NCBI GenBank assembly: GCA_030593665.1
Contig: JAUVGS010000175.1
Span: 1-5,455 of the forward strand
Direction of reading: 5' to 3'
DNA: 5,455 nucleotides
From: Chitinivibrionales bacterium
Lineage (GTDB): Bacteria; Fibrobacterota; Chitinivibrionia; Chitinivibrionales; JANQEN01
Shown: positions 1-5,455 of the stretch, piece after piece
Numbering within the stretch: position 1 is the first letter of the stretch
Layout of the letters: each line of letters opens with the position of its first letter
Notes under the pieces: model-generated
Databases searched by the model: none
The model's input: only the letters and a program-made list of their open reading frames with translations
Told to the model about the DNA's origin: nothing
Made by a program: the position numbers and the translations under genes

Positions 1-119
1 GACATACGGATTCCTGGAGACTTCTTTTTATCTCATTTACGATAAAGGGGCGAAATATACGAGTAATTTCTGCCCGGGAGATGACAAATCGCGAAGAGAG
101 GATTTATTTATCTCTATGA
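1..119 (+). CDS. brnT: BrnT-family toxin, C-terminal end only (5' end outside window)
   Basis: Partial gene. The frame with codons starting at position 3 is open for 38 codons and stops at TGA 117-119. Its product contains the stretch FTIKGRNIRVISAREMTNRE followed by ERIY. This matches the C-terminal signature of BrnT toxins: a last beta strand with an (I/V)RVISAR core, then a short helix with E-R-x-x-Y. BrnT proteins are RelE-fold ribonucleases of about 90-100 residues that inhibit translation, so roughly the first 55-60 residues lie upstream. The stop overlaps the start of the next gene (ATGA, 116-119), the usual toxin-first order of brnTA operons. The assignment rests on this short signature and on the identity of the neighbour. 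The N-terminal catalytic residues cannot be checked, so activity of the toxin is unknown. Confidence 0.8.
   Translation, partial: HTDSWRLLFISFTIKGRNIRVISAREMTNREERIYLSL
97..119 (+). promoter_or_regulatory. Translation start of the antitoxin: weak SD and ATGA coupling
   Basis: A purine-rich AGAGGA (97-102) lies 13 bases before the antitoxin ATG at 116, further than the usual 5-9 bases. The ATG overlaps the toxin stop as ATGA. The long spacing together with the overlap suggests that the antitoxin is translated mainly by ribosomes finishing the toxin (coupling). This is inferred from layout only. Confidence 0.45.
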
Positions 120-442
120 AAAAAATACCAAAATTCAGAAATGAAGACCATGAACGTGAGTTCTGGGCGACACATGACTCAGCCGAATTTTTCAATTGGG
201 ATAAAGCTGAACTTGTGCATTTTTCAAACTTAAAACCTTCTTTAAAAACAATTTCTCTTCGTCTTCCTGAAGCGATGCTGGAAACGTTGAAAATGATCGC
301 CCATAAAAGAGACGTGCCCTATCAATCTCTATTAAAGATATTTTTAGCAGAGCGACTTCAGGATGAATTGGAATTACCGAAAACAAAGCAACAAAAAAGT
401 ACTCATAACAAGCGCACGCAACGGTCGCTGACGCGCCGCTAA
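116..442 (+). CDS. brnA: BrnA/CopG-type ribbon-helix-helix antitoxin
   Basis: Complete 108-residue protein. It would bind and neutralise the BrnT toxin encoded just upstream and, as a ribbon-helix-helix (RHH) DNA-binding protein, repress the operon. The N-terminal part (residues 4-41) carries the family pattern KIPKF..E..EREFWATHDS, a W28-D29 pair and F..LKPS. This region is typical of the CopG-antitoxin family that partners BrnT-like toxins and is the likely toxin-binding part. The RHH fold follows: strand TISLRL (45-50), helix A about 52-64, turn with DVPYQ (66-70), helix B about 69-84. A basic tail (KTKQQKS, then residues 97-108 HNKRTQRSLTRR) extends past the usual family end. Those last 12 codons and the TAA stop lie inside a 49-base hairpin element (406-454), so the tail may be a by-product of that DNA rather than selected protein. 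The gene is AT-rich (about 37% GC over 121-360) compared with recC. The family is clear; the symbol is used in the broad sense. Confidence 0.88.
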   Translation: MKKIPKFRNEDHEREFWATHDSAEFFNWDKAELVHFSNLKPSLKTISLRLPEAMLETLKMIAHKRDVPYQSLLKIFLAERLQDELELPKTKQQKSTHNKRTQRSLTRR

Positions 443-454
443 TGCTTGCCGTTA
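406..454 (+). repeat. Imperfect hairpin with attC-like architecture overlapping the end of brnA
   Basis: Nested inverted arms can be paired by eye. TAAC (406-409) pairs with GTTA (451-454). AAGC (410-413) pairs with GCTT (444-447). CGG (422-424) pairs with CCG (436-438). CGC (426-428) pairs with GCG (433-435) around a TGAC loop. Unpaired spacers of unequal length (414-421 against 439-443) separate the blocks, and T425, G448 and CC 449-450 bulge out. Outer AAC and GTT triplets, two box pairs, an asymmetric spacer and a position right behind a cassette-like toxin-antitoxin pair, in the correct orientation, all resemble an integron attC site. Against this, the flanks do not fit the RYYYAAC/GTTRRRY consensus, the element is shorter than most attC sites, and no integrase is visible. 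It could equally be a dispersed intergenic repeat. There is no T-run, so it is not an intrinsic terminator. Confidence 0.45.
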
Positions 455-480
455 TCCCTGTGGGCACGTACGAAAGCCCC

Positions 481-549
481 TGGATAACATTATGTAGAAG
501 CAGAATGGTCATTCCCATGCCCCTCTGCTTAACATCCTGTTACTCTCCA
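481..549. repeat. Second long imperfect hairpin between brnA and recC
   Basis: Five arm pairs nest. TGGA (481-484) pairs with TCCA (546-549), TAACA (485-489) with TGTTA (538-542), ATGT (492-495) with ACAT (532-535), AAGCAGA (498-504) with TCTGCTT (524-530), and ATGG (505-508) with CCAT (515-518). The loop is TCATTC. About 24 base pairs form, interrupted by TT/CC and AG/A internal loops and by right-side bulges CTC and GCCCC. It has AAC and GTT in its outer arm like the preceding hairpin, but no T-run on either strand, so it is not a standard intrinsic terminator. It could be a recombination or repeat element, an RNA structure in the recC leader, or the end of a brnTA transcript. A smaller stem, GGGC (462-465) with GCCC (476-479), lies between the two large hairpins. 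Confidence 0.5.
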
Positions 550-560
550 TCGTCTGAATA

Positions 561-580
561 GAAACTAAAAAAAAAATCTT
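561..580 (+). promoter_or_regulatory. A-rich recC leader without Shine-Dalgarno
   Basis: The 20 bases before the recC ATG contain ten consecutive A (567-576) and no GGAG-like site. An in-frame TAA at 566-568, four codons upstream, rules out an earlier start. The RecC alignment (HTSNR against E. coli YHSNR near the N-terminus) supports the ATG at 581. Initiation probably relies on the unstructured A-rich leader. I could not find a convincing -35/-10 pair in 443-560; TTAACA at 529-534 has no good -10 at the right distance. Confidence 0.4.
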
Positions 581-3500
581 ATGCCCGGCTTTTTCTTACA
601 CACCAGCAACCGCATCGAGTATTGTGCAGAAACCCTGGCGGAAATAATCGCACAAGACCCGCTGCCGCCGATGGAGCCTGAAACCATTGTCATCCCCAGC
701 GGTGGCATGGAGCGTTTTATAGCATTTTCCCTGGTAGAAAAATTGCAGATATGCGCAAATATTGACTTTCCCTTTCCCAACGCTTTTATCCAGTCAATCT
801 TTCAGAAAGTTTTCACAGAGATTCCGGAACGTTCCCTGTACAGTCCTGAGATGCTCACATGGCAAATCATGGCCATCCTCCCCTCCCAGCTTAAACGAAA
901 GGAATTCGAACTGATCAGGCAGTATATCAGCAACGATCCTGATCAGATTAAGCTGTTCCAGCTCAGCAGGAAAATTGCAGACCTGTTTGATCACTACACC
1001 ATATTCCGCCCGGAGATGCTTTATCTCTGGGAATCAGGGAAAACAGGCAGTACAAATAATGAGAAATGGCAGGCACTGCTGTGGAAAGTATGTGTTGATT
1101 CAATAGACGATATCCACAGAGTCGCCCTTCGAGAGAAGTTTTTTAATACATTAAAACAGGGTGACTCCCGGAACGGGTATCTGCCAAGACGTATCTCTAT
1201 GTTCGGCATTTCATACCTTCCTGCATTTCATGCGGAAATACTGCATGCACTCTCCCGGTATATCGACATCCATTGTTTTACATTAAATCCATGCAGGCAC
1301 TTCTGGGATGACATAGTTTCTGAAAAATATAAGGCTCGGAAATCAGTACAATCGCTTCAGGTTGATATGGATTTTACTGCCCTGCACTATGAAACGGGAA
1401 ATAATCTCCTCGCCTCTCTCGGCGCTTATGGAAGGGAGTTTCTTTCCCTGCTGCACACCCTTGACTGTGAAGAATCAAGTGAATTCTTCAACCCTGCGGA
1501 AGACAACATGCTCGGTATACTGCAATCCGACATTTTGAATCTCCGTACCCATGACTCGCCGCGTATCATTCCCGACCATGACAAATCCTTACAGATCCAG
1601 GTCTGTCACAGTCCGCTGCGGGAAATTGAAGTTCTTCATAATGCAATTCTTTCCTTCTTCGAACAGGATGCGACGCTTACGCCGAATGATATTATCGTCA
1701 TGATCCCTGATATTGAAGGCTATGCCCCTTTTATACATACGGTATTTGACACAGCGTCCGATACTGACCTCCGCATACCGTTCTCCATTGCAGACATGAC
1801 AACCCGAAACGGTAATACTATTATTAATGACTTTTTCGCTATTCTTAATCTGAAGAAAAACCGTTTTTCCGCAGCCGGTGTACTATCGATTCTTGAATCG
1901 GATGCAGTCAGTGAAACATGGGGAATCGGTGAAGATGCACGCGCGCTCATTTATTCGTGGGTTGAAAAAACAGCTATTCGATGGGGCATTGATGAACAGG
2001 ACCGCGAGCTGGCCGGGATGCCCGGTACCGGTGAGAATACCTGGCAGGCAGGGCTGGATAGACTGTTCCTCGGGTATGCAATGGCTCCTCACGGCGACAT
2101 GCTTTTCGAATCGATACTTCCCTATGATACCCTTGACAGTAGTGATGCGGAAGCACTCGGGACCTTCGCTTCCTTCCTGGAAAAACTTTTTTGTATTGTA
2201 CGGCAGATCGATTCGGACAGGACACTTTCGGAATGGGCAGATTTTCTTCTTTCTGTTTGTACTACGTTCTTTACATCGAACGAATCAAACGATTATCATC
2301 TTGAAATGCTCCGGCAGGCTATTCAAAACCTCTCTCTACAGGGACAAAAAACCGGCTATCCACACAAAATCTCCTTTACGATTATACGGACGTATTTTGA
2401 ATCCCTGCTTTCCAAAAAGGAGTATGGCAAGGGTTTCATGACCGGCGGAGTAACCTTTTGTACCATGCTGCCTATGCGAAGCGTTCCCTTTAAAATTCTA
2501 TGCATGGTTGGTATGAATGACGGTACGTTTCCCCGGAGGGAGCCTTCCGTTTCCTTTAACCTTATTGCATCACATCAGCAGCCCGGAGACCGATCCGTGC
2601 GAAAAGAAGACCGGTACTGTTTCCTCGAATCACTTCTTTCCGCACGCGAAAAGCTTTACATAAGCTATACCGGGCACAACATTACGGATAATAGTACAAT
2701 TCCGCCATCGGTCCTTATCAGTGAATTAACGGACTACCTCTCCCGGTACTATGCATTACCCGATAAAATCACCGAATCACTTATTGATCACATTACCACA
2801 CACCATCGCCTTAACGCCTTTAACACCATATATTTCAAAGAACACCTATCAAAGTTTTTCAGCTATTCACCGCAAAACGCGGATGCTGCATCCGCCGGGC
2901 AGAAAGAACCACCGGTATTTCTTGACTCCCCGCTTCCGCTGCCGGATGATCATGACCGGCATCAGATTACCCTTGAACAACTGGGTTTCTTTCTTACCCA
3001 TCCGGTAAAATATTTTTGTAAAAACCGCCTCGATATAGTACCCGCTTCTGCAATGGAGATTATACTGGATACTGAACCGTTTTCTATTGACGGTCTTGAA
3101 AAATATCTGCTCGAGCAAAAACTTCTCGAACATAAACTATCGGGAGAATCACTCGAAAACTACTATGCCCCGGTGAAGGCCCGGGGTATTCTCCCCCATG
3201 GTACTGCGGGAAGTTGTGCATTTAACCGCATTTGTGAAGATACGGACCGGTTTTCAGCCCCATTAGCCGGGCAAGCGATGCATCCATCCGGTCAGAAGAG
3301 CCTTGCGGTAGACCTTTCTTGTGCCGGATTTACAATAACAGGGAGTATCAATTTGTTGACACAGGATAATCTTGTTCATTTTCGCCCCGCAGGGATTAAG
3401 GCAAAAGACAGGCTCCGCTCATGGCTCAGCCACCTGGTTCTTGCCCTCATACGTGACGACTCATTACCGGAGACCAGCCTGCTCCTCGGCAGGGATTCCA

Positions 3501-3844
3501 AAGGATATATACAATCAATTCAATTTACAAAACCAGATAATGCAGACACAATGCTGACGAATATATTACACCTGTATGAAAAGGGACTCGCACAACCGAT
3601 CCCGTTTTTTCCGGCGACCTCCTATGAATATGCTCAACACATTAACAGGGGAAAATCCGAAGAATTTGCCCTGCAAAAAGCTCATGCGGTCTGGCATGGC
3701 AATCAGCAGAGGCGTGGAGAGAGTAATGACGCCTATTACGCATTCTTTCCCGGCAACCATGATCCTTTTTCCGCTGACTTTGCCGAATTAGCGATGCAGA
3801 TATATCAACCGATATTTTTACATGAACAAGCGGCGCTGTTATGA
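581..3844 (+). CDS. recC: RecBCD enzyme subunit RecC (exodeoxyribonuclease V gamma chain)
   Basis: Complete 1087-residue protein, close to the 1122 of E. coli RecC and collinear with it end to end. RecC is the non-catalytic subunit of RecBCD: an inactivated SF1-type helicase fold that splits the duplex, passes strands to RecB and RecD, and scans the 3' strand for Chi. Recognisable RecC blocks are SNRIEY (9-14); IPSGGM (38-43) in place of a Walker A; ANIDFPFP (59-66); KLFQLSRKIADLFDHY (124-139); CHSPLREIEVLHN (342-354); IIVMIPDIEGYAPF (371-384); RWGID (467-471); LGYAM (497-501); TMLPMRSVPFK (628-638); GMNDGTFPR (644-652); GDRS (669-672) with EDRYCFLE (676-683); and, in the C-terminal nuclease-like domain, HPVKYF (807-812) and DTEPF (830-834). 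Several positions that line the E. coli Chi tunnel are changed (see findings). The stop overlaps the recB start as ATGA, so the two are cotranscribed and probably translationally coupled. No frameshift or internal stop is seen. Confidence 0.97.
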   Translation: MPGFFLHTSNRIEYCAETLAEIIAQDPLPPMEPETIVIPSGGMERFIAFSLVEKLQICANIDFPFPNAFIQSIFQKVFTEIPERSLYSPEMLTWQIMAILPSQLKRKEFELIRQYISNDPDQIKLFQLSRKIADLFDHYTIFRPEMLYLWESGKTGSTNNEKWQALLWKVCVDSIDDIHRVALREKFFNTLKQGDSRNGYLPRRISMFGISYLPAFHAEILHALSRYIDIHCFTLNPCRHFWDDIVSEKYKARKSVQSLQVDMDFTALHYETGNNLLASLGAYGREFLSLLHTLDCEESSEFFNPAEDNMLGILQSDILNLRTHDSPRIIPDHDKSLQIQVCHSPLREIEVLHNAILSFFEQDATLTPNDIIVMIPDIEGYAPFIHTVFDTASDTDLRIPFSIADMTTRNGNTIINDFFAILNLKKNRFSAAGVLSILESDAVSETWGIGEDARALIYSWVEKTAIRWGIDEQDRELAGMPGTGENTWQAGLDRLFLGYAMAPHGDMLFESILPYDTLDSSDAEALGTFASFLEKLFCIVRQIDSDRTLSEWADFLLSVCTTFFTSNESNDYHLEMLRQAIQNLSLQGQKTGYPHKISFTIIRTYFESLLSKKEYGKGFMTGGVTFCTMLPMRSVPFKILCMVGMNDGTFPRREPSVSFNLIASHQQPGDRSVRKEDRYCFLESLLSAREKLYISYTGHNITDNSTIPPSVLISELTDYLSRYYALPDKITESLIDHITTHHRLNAFNTIYFKEHLSKFFSYSPQNADAASAGQKEPPVFLDSPLPLPDDHDRHQITLEQLGFFLTHPVKYFCKNRLDIVPASAMEIILDTEPFSIDGLEKYLLEQKLLEHKLSGESLENYYAPVKARGILPHGTAGSCAFNRICEDTDRFSAPLAGQAMHPSGQKSLAVDLSCAGFTITGSINLLTQDNLVHFRPAGIKAKDRLRSWLSHLVLALIRDDSLPETSLLLGRDSKGYIQSIQFTKPDNADTMLTNILHLYEKGLAQPIPFFPATSYEYAQHINRGKSEEFALQKAHAVWHGNQQRRGESNDAYYAFFPGNHDPFSADFAELAMQIYQPIFLHEQAALL

Positions 3845-5455
3845 ACGATTTTAGACTGCTGACCTGTCCTCTTTCCGGTACCCATTGTATCTCTGCGGGA
3901 GCAGGGACAGGGAAAACATACGCCATTTCCCACCTCTTCCTGCGGCTTCTTCTGGAAAAAGAATATACGGTTGACTCAATCCTCGTGGTCACTTTCACCG
4001 AAGCTGCGACTGAAGAACTCCGTGACAGGATTCGCAAACTGATCTCCCGTGCTGTACAGGCTATTCATGATTCCCCTGCTGATGAGACACTTTCAGCTAT
4101 CGTTTCTGCACATACCAAAAAGAAATCACCGGCATACACGGAAGCACTCCTTAATAAAGCACTCTACTCTTTTGATGAAGCGCCGATCTGTACCATACAC
4201 AGCTTCTGTCAACGGGTGCTGAGAGATAATGCATTTGAAAGCAGTATGCTCTTCGATACGGAATTAATCACTGACCGTGAAAGCCTGCTGCAGGAAACGG
4301 TATATGATTACTGGCGGACATCTCTCTCTACGGCCTCACCCTATTTTGTAAACTATCTCATGAACCATGCATGGTCTCCACAGCGGTTGGTGAACATAGT
4401 CCACCAGCATCTTGTGCAGCCGGACCTGCAGATCATTCCCCAGACACCATCAATTGATACGACGCCGGCTGAAATCTCCTTTAGCAAAGCATTTGACACT
4501 GTCTCCGAAACCTGGCCAAAGGTAAAAAACGAGATTCAGGAAATCCTGCTCCGGAGTGATTTACACAAAAGCAAATACAAAAAAGAGCACATCGCGTTAC
4601 TTATCACGGCGTTTGACCTGTTTACTGCTTACGGCAGAAATAATCCGGAACTTTTCTTTGGTTTTATAAAATTTACCACCCTGGAACTTGTCAAAGCGAC
4701 CAATAAAAACGGGACTCCGCCGGAGCATCGGTTTTTCAACCTTTGCGACATGGTGTATGAACAATCCGACACGCTTTGTTCAATGCTTGCACAAAACCTG
4801 CTCGCATTGAAATACGACCTGTTTTCCTATGTCCGCCGCTGTCTTGATTATAAAAAACAGCAGAATAATATCAATACGTTCGATGATCTGTTAACCAATG
4901 TATACCGTGCATTAAAGGGCGCCAATCGTAAGGCGCTTGTCAGTTCACTGCACAAGCAGTACCGTGCGGCGCTTATCGATGAATTTCAGGATACCGATCC
5001 GGTCCAGTATGCCATCTTTAAACCGTTGTTTGCCGATAACGATACTATACCGCTCTTTCTTATCGGGGATCCCAAGCAGGCAATCTACAGTTTCCGTGGT
5101 GCGGATATCTTTACCTTTATTGATGCGGCAGAGAATACGCCGGCGGACAACCTGCATACGCTCAGGGTTAACAGGCGCTCAGCCGGATCACTTATTCATG
5201 CCTTTAATACAATCTTTACTAATAGCAGTGAACCGTTTCTCTACAGCCGTATTCCCTATTTCGTTGCAGAGAAACCACCGGATGCGTCATCATATACCAT
5301 AACCTGTGAGGACAGGTCCGAAGCCCCTTTTACTATCTGGTACCTTGCAAGCAGCCGGTTCTCCCATAGAAAAAACAGCACCTCACCATACTCACCGATT
5401 ACCAAAGGGGCCGCGACGCCACGGTTATGCACATTAACGGTACGGGAGATTACGC
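3841..5455 (+). CDS. recB: RecBCD enzyme subunit RecB, N-terminal helicase part (3' end outside window)
   Basis: Partial gene: 538 codons are open to the window end, against about 1180 residues for E. coli RecB. RecB is the 3'-5' SF1A helicase and, through its C-terminal domain, the nuclease of RecBCD that also loads RecA. Visible helicase motifs, in order: Walker A AGAGTGKT (19-26) with K25; motif Ia VVTFTEAATEELRDRIR (49-65); TIHSFCQR (118-125); TFDDLL (346-351); motif II/Walker B IDEFQDTDPVQ (379-389) with D380-E381; motif III LIGDPKQAIYSFRGAD (407-422); motif IV VNRRS (443-447), where most relatives have NWRS or NYRS. All ATPase residues expected in this half are intact. The nuclease domain lies beyond the window. 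The start at 3841 overlaps the recC stop and has no clear Shine-Dalgarno, which points to coupling. The last visible stretch, about residues 490-538, is weakly conserved but stays in frame and fits the RecB region after motif IV. recD would be expected downstream. Confidence 0.97.
   Translation, partial: MNDFRLLTCPLSGTHCISAGAGTGKTYAISHLFLRLLLEKEYTVDSILVVTFTEAATEELRDRIRKLISRAVQAIHDSPADETLSAIVSAHTKKKSPAYTEALLNKALYSFDEAPICTIHSFCQRVLRDNAFESSMLFDTELITDRESLLQETVYDYWRTSLSTASPYFVNYLMNHAWSPQRLVNIVHQHLVQPDLQIIPQTPSIDTTPAEISFSKAFDTVSETWPKVKNEIQEILLRSDLHKSKYKKEHIALLITAFDLFTAYGRNNPELFFGFIKFTTLELVKATNKNGTPPEHRFFNLCDMVYEQSDTLCSMLAQNLLALKYDLFSYVRRCLDYKKQQNNINTFDDLLTNVYRALKGANRKALVSSLHKQYRAALIDEFQDTDPVQYAIFKPLFADNDTIPLFLIGDPKQAIYSFRGADIFTFIDAAENTPADNLHTLRVNRRSAGSLIHAFNTIFTNSSEPFLYSRIPYFVAEKPPDASSYTITCEDRSEAPFTIWYLASSRFSHRKNSTSPYSPITKGAATPRLCTLTVREIT

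Noticed and set aside
462..479. GGGC/GCCC stem enclosing the palindrome CGTACG.
   Set aside because: Only four base pairs with a ten-base loop and no adjacent T-run; too small to call a terminator or operator.
192..518. A 108-codon open frame on the minus strand overlapping brnA.
   Set aside because: It is antisense to a well-supported antitoxin gene, runs through both hairpins, and resembles no family I know.
1878..2441. A 187-codon + strand open frame inside recC.
   Set aside because: It is an out-of-frame shadow of recC, which is conserved through this whole stretch.
3642..4037. A 131-codon minus-strand open frame across the recC/recB junction.
   Set aside because: It is antisense to the conserved RecC C-terminus and RecB Walker A region, with a low-complexity, Arg/Ser-rich product typical of shadow frames.
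4401..4408. The E. coli Chi octamer GCTGGTGG on the minus strand inside recB (CCACCAGC on +).
   Set aside because: It falls in ordinary recB codons, one chance hit in 5.4 kb is not surprising (about 0.17 expected), and the RecC here differs at many Chi-reading positions.
4937..5302. A 121-codon + strand open frame inside recB.
   Set aside because: It is out of frame with the clear RecB motifs II-IV encoded by the same bases.
5341..5455. Possible frameshift near the end of the visible recB, where similarity to E. coli RecB fades.
   Set aside because: The frame stays open, the other two + frames hit stops, and relatives are variable here; the in-frame product still fits the expected pattern (ITKGAAT, then a helix with VREI).

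Overview
The window holds two unrelated modules on the + strand. At the left edge is the end of a BrnT/BrnA-type toxin-antitoxin operon: the last 38 codons of the toxin, then a complete CopG-type (ribbon-helix-helix) antitoxin. After about 140 bases of hairpin-rich intergenic DNA comes the start of a RecBCD (exodeoxyribonuclease V) operon: a complete recC and the first 538 codons of recB. recB runs off the right edge; recD, if present, would lie further right.

Layout: brnT 3' end (1-119); brnA (116-442, ATGA overlap with brnT); an attC-like imperfect hairpin (406-454) that overlaps the last codons and stop of brnA; a second, larger imperfect hairpin (481-549); an A-rich leader with a run of ten A (567-576); recC (581-3844); recB (3841-5455, ATGA overlap with recC, cut by the window end). 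There is no gene-free stretch over 300 bases. I found no tRNA, rRNA, CRISPR array, insertion sequence or convincing promoter.

How the genes work together: BrnT is a RelE-like ribonuclease toxin. The ribbon-helix-helix protein neutralises it and normally represses the shared promoter, which lies outside this window. RecB is the 3'-5' helicase and nuclease subunit of RecBCD. RecC is the inactive-helicase-like scaffold that splits the duplex and reads the Chi sequence. Together with RecD they repair double-strand breaks and degrade foreign linear DNA. Nothing shows a functional link between the two modules. The antitoxin region is AT-richer (about 37% GC by hand count over 121-360) than sampled recC/recB lines (about 49%), so the toxin-antitoxin module was probably acquired.

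Organism: a bacterium with a RecBCD (not AddAB) machine and mid-40s overall GC. recC and recB are directly adjacent, without the ptrA gene that separates them in E. coli, so this is not a typical enterobacterium. Chlorobiota, Desulfobacterota, Spirochaetota or a non-enteric gammaproteobacterium would all fit; the sequence alone does not decide. I do not see an undescribed multi-gene system. The most interesting points are the attC-like hairpin fused to the antitoxin end and a RecC whose Chi-reading positions differ strongly from E. coli.
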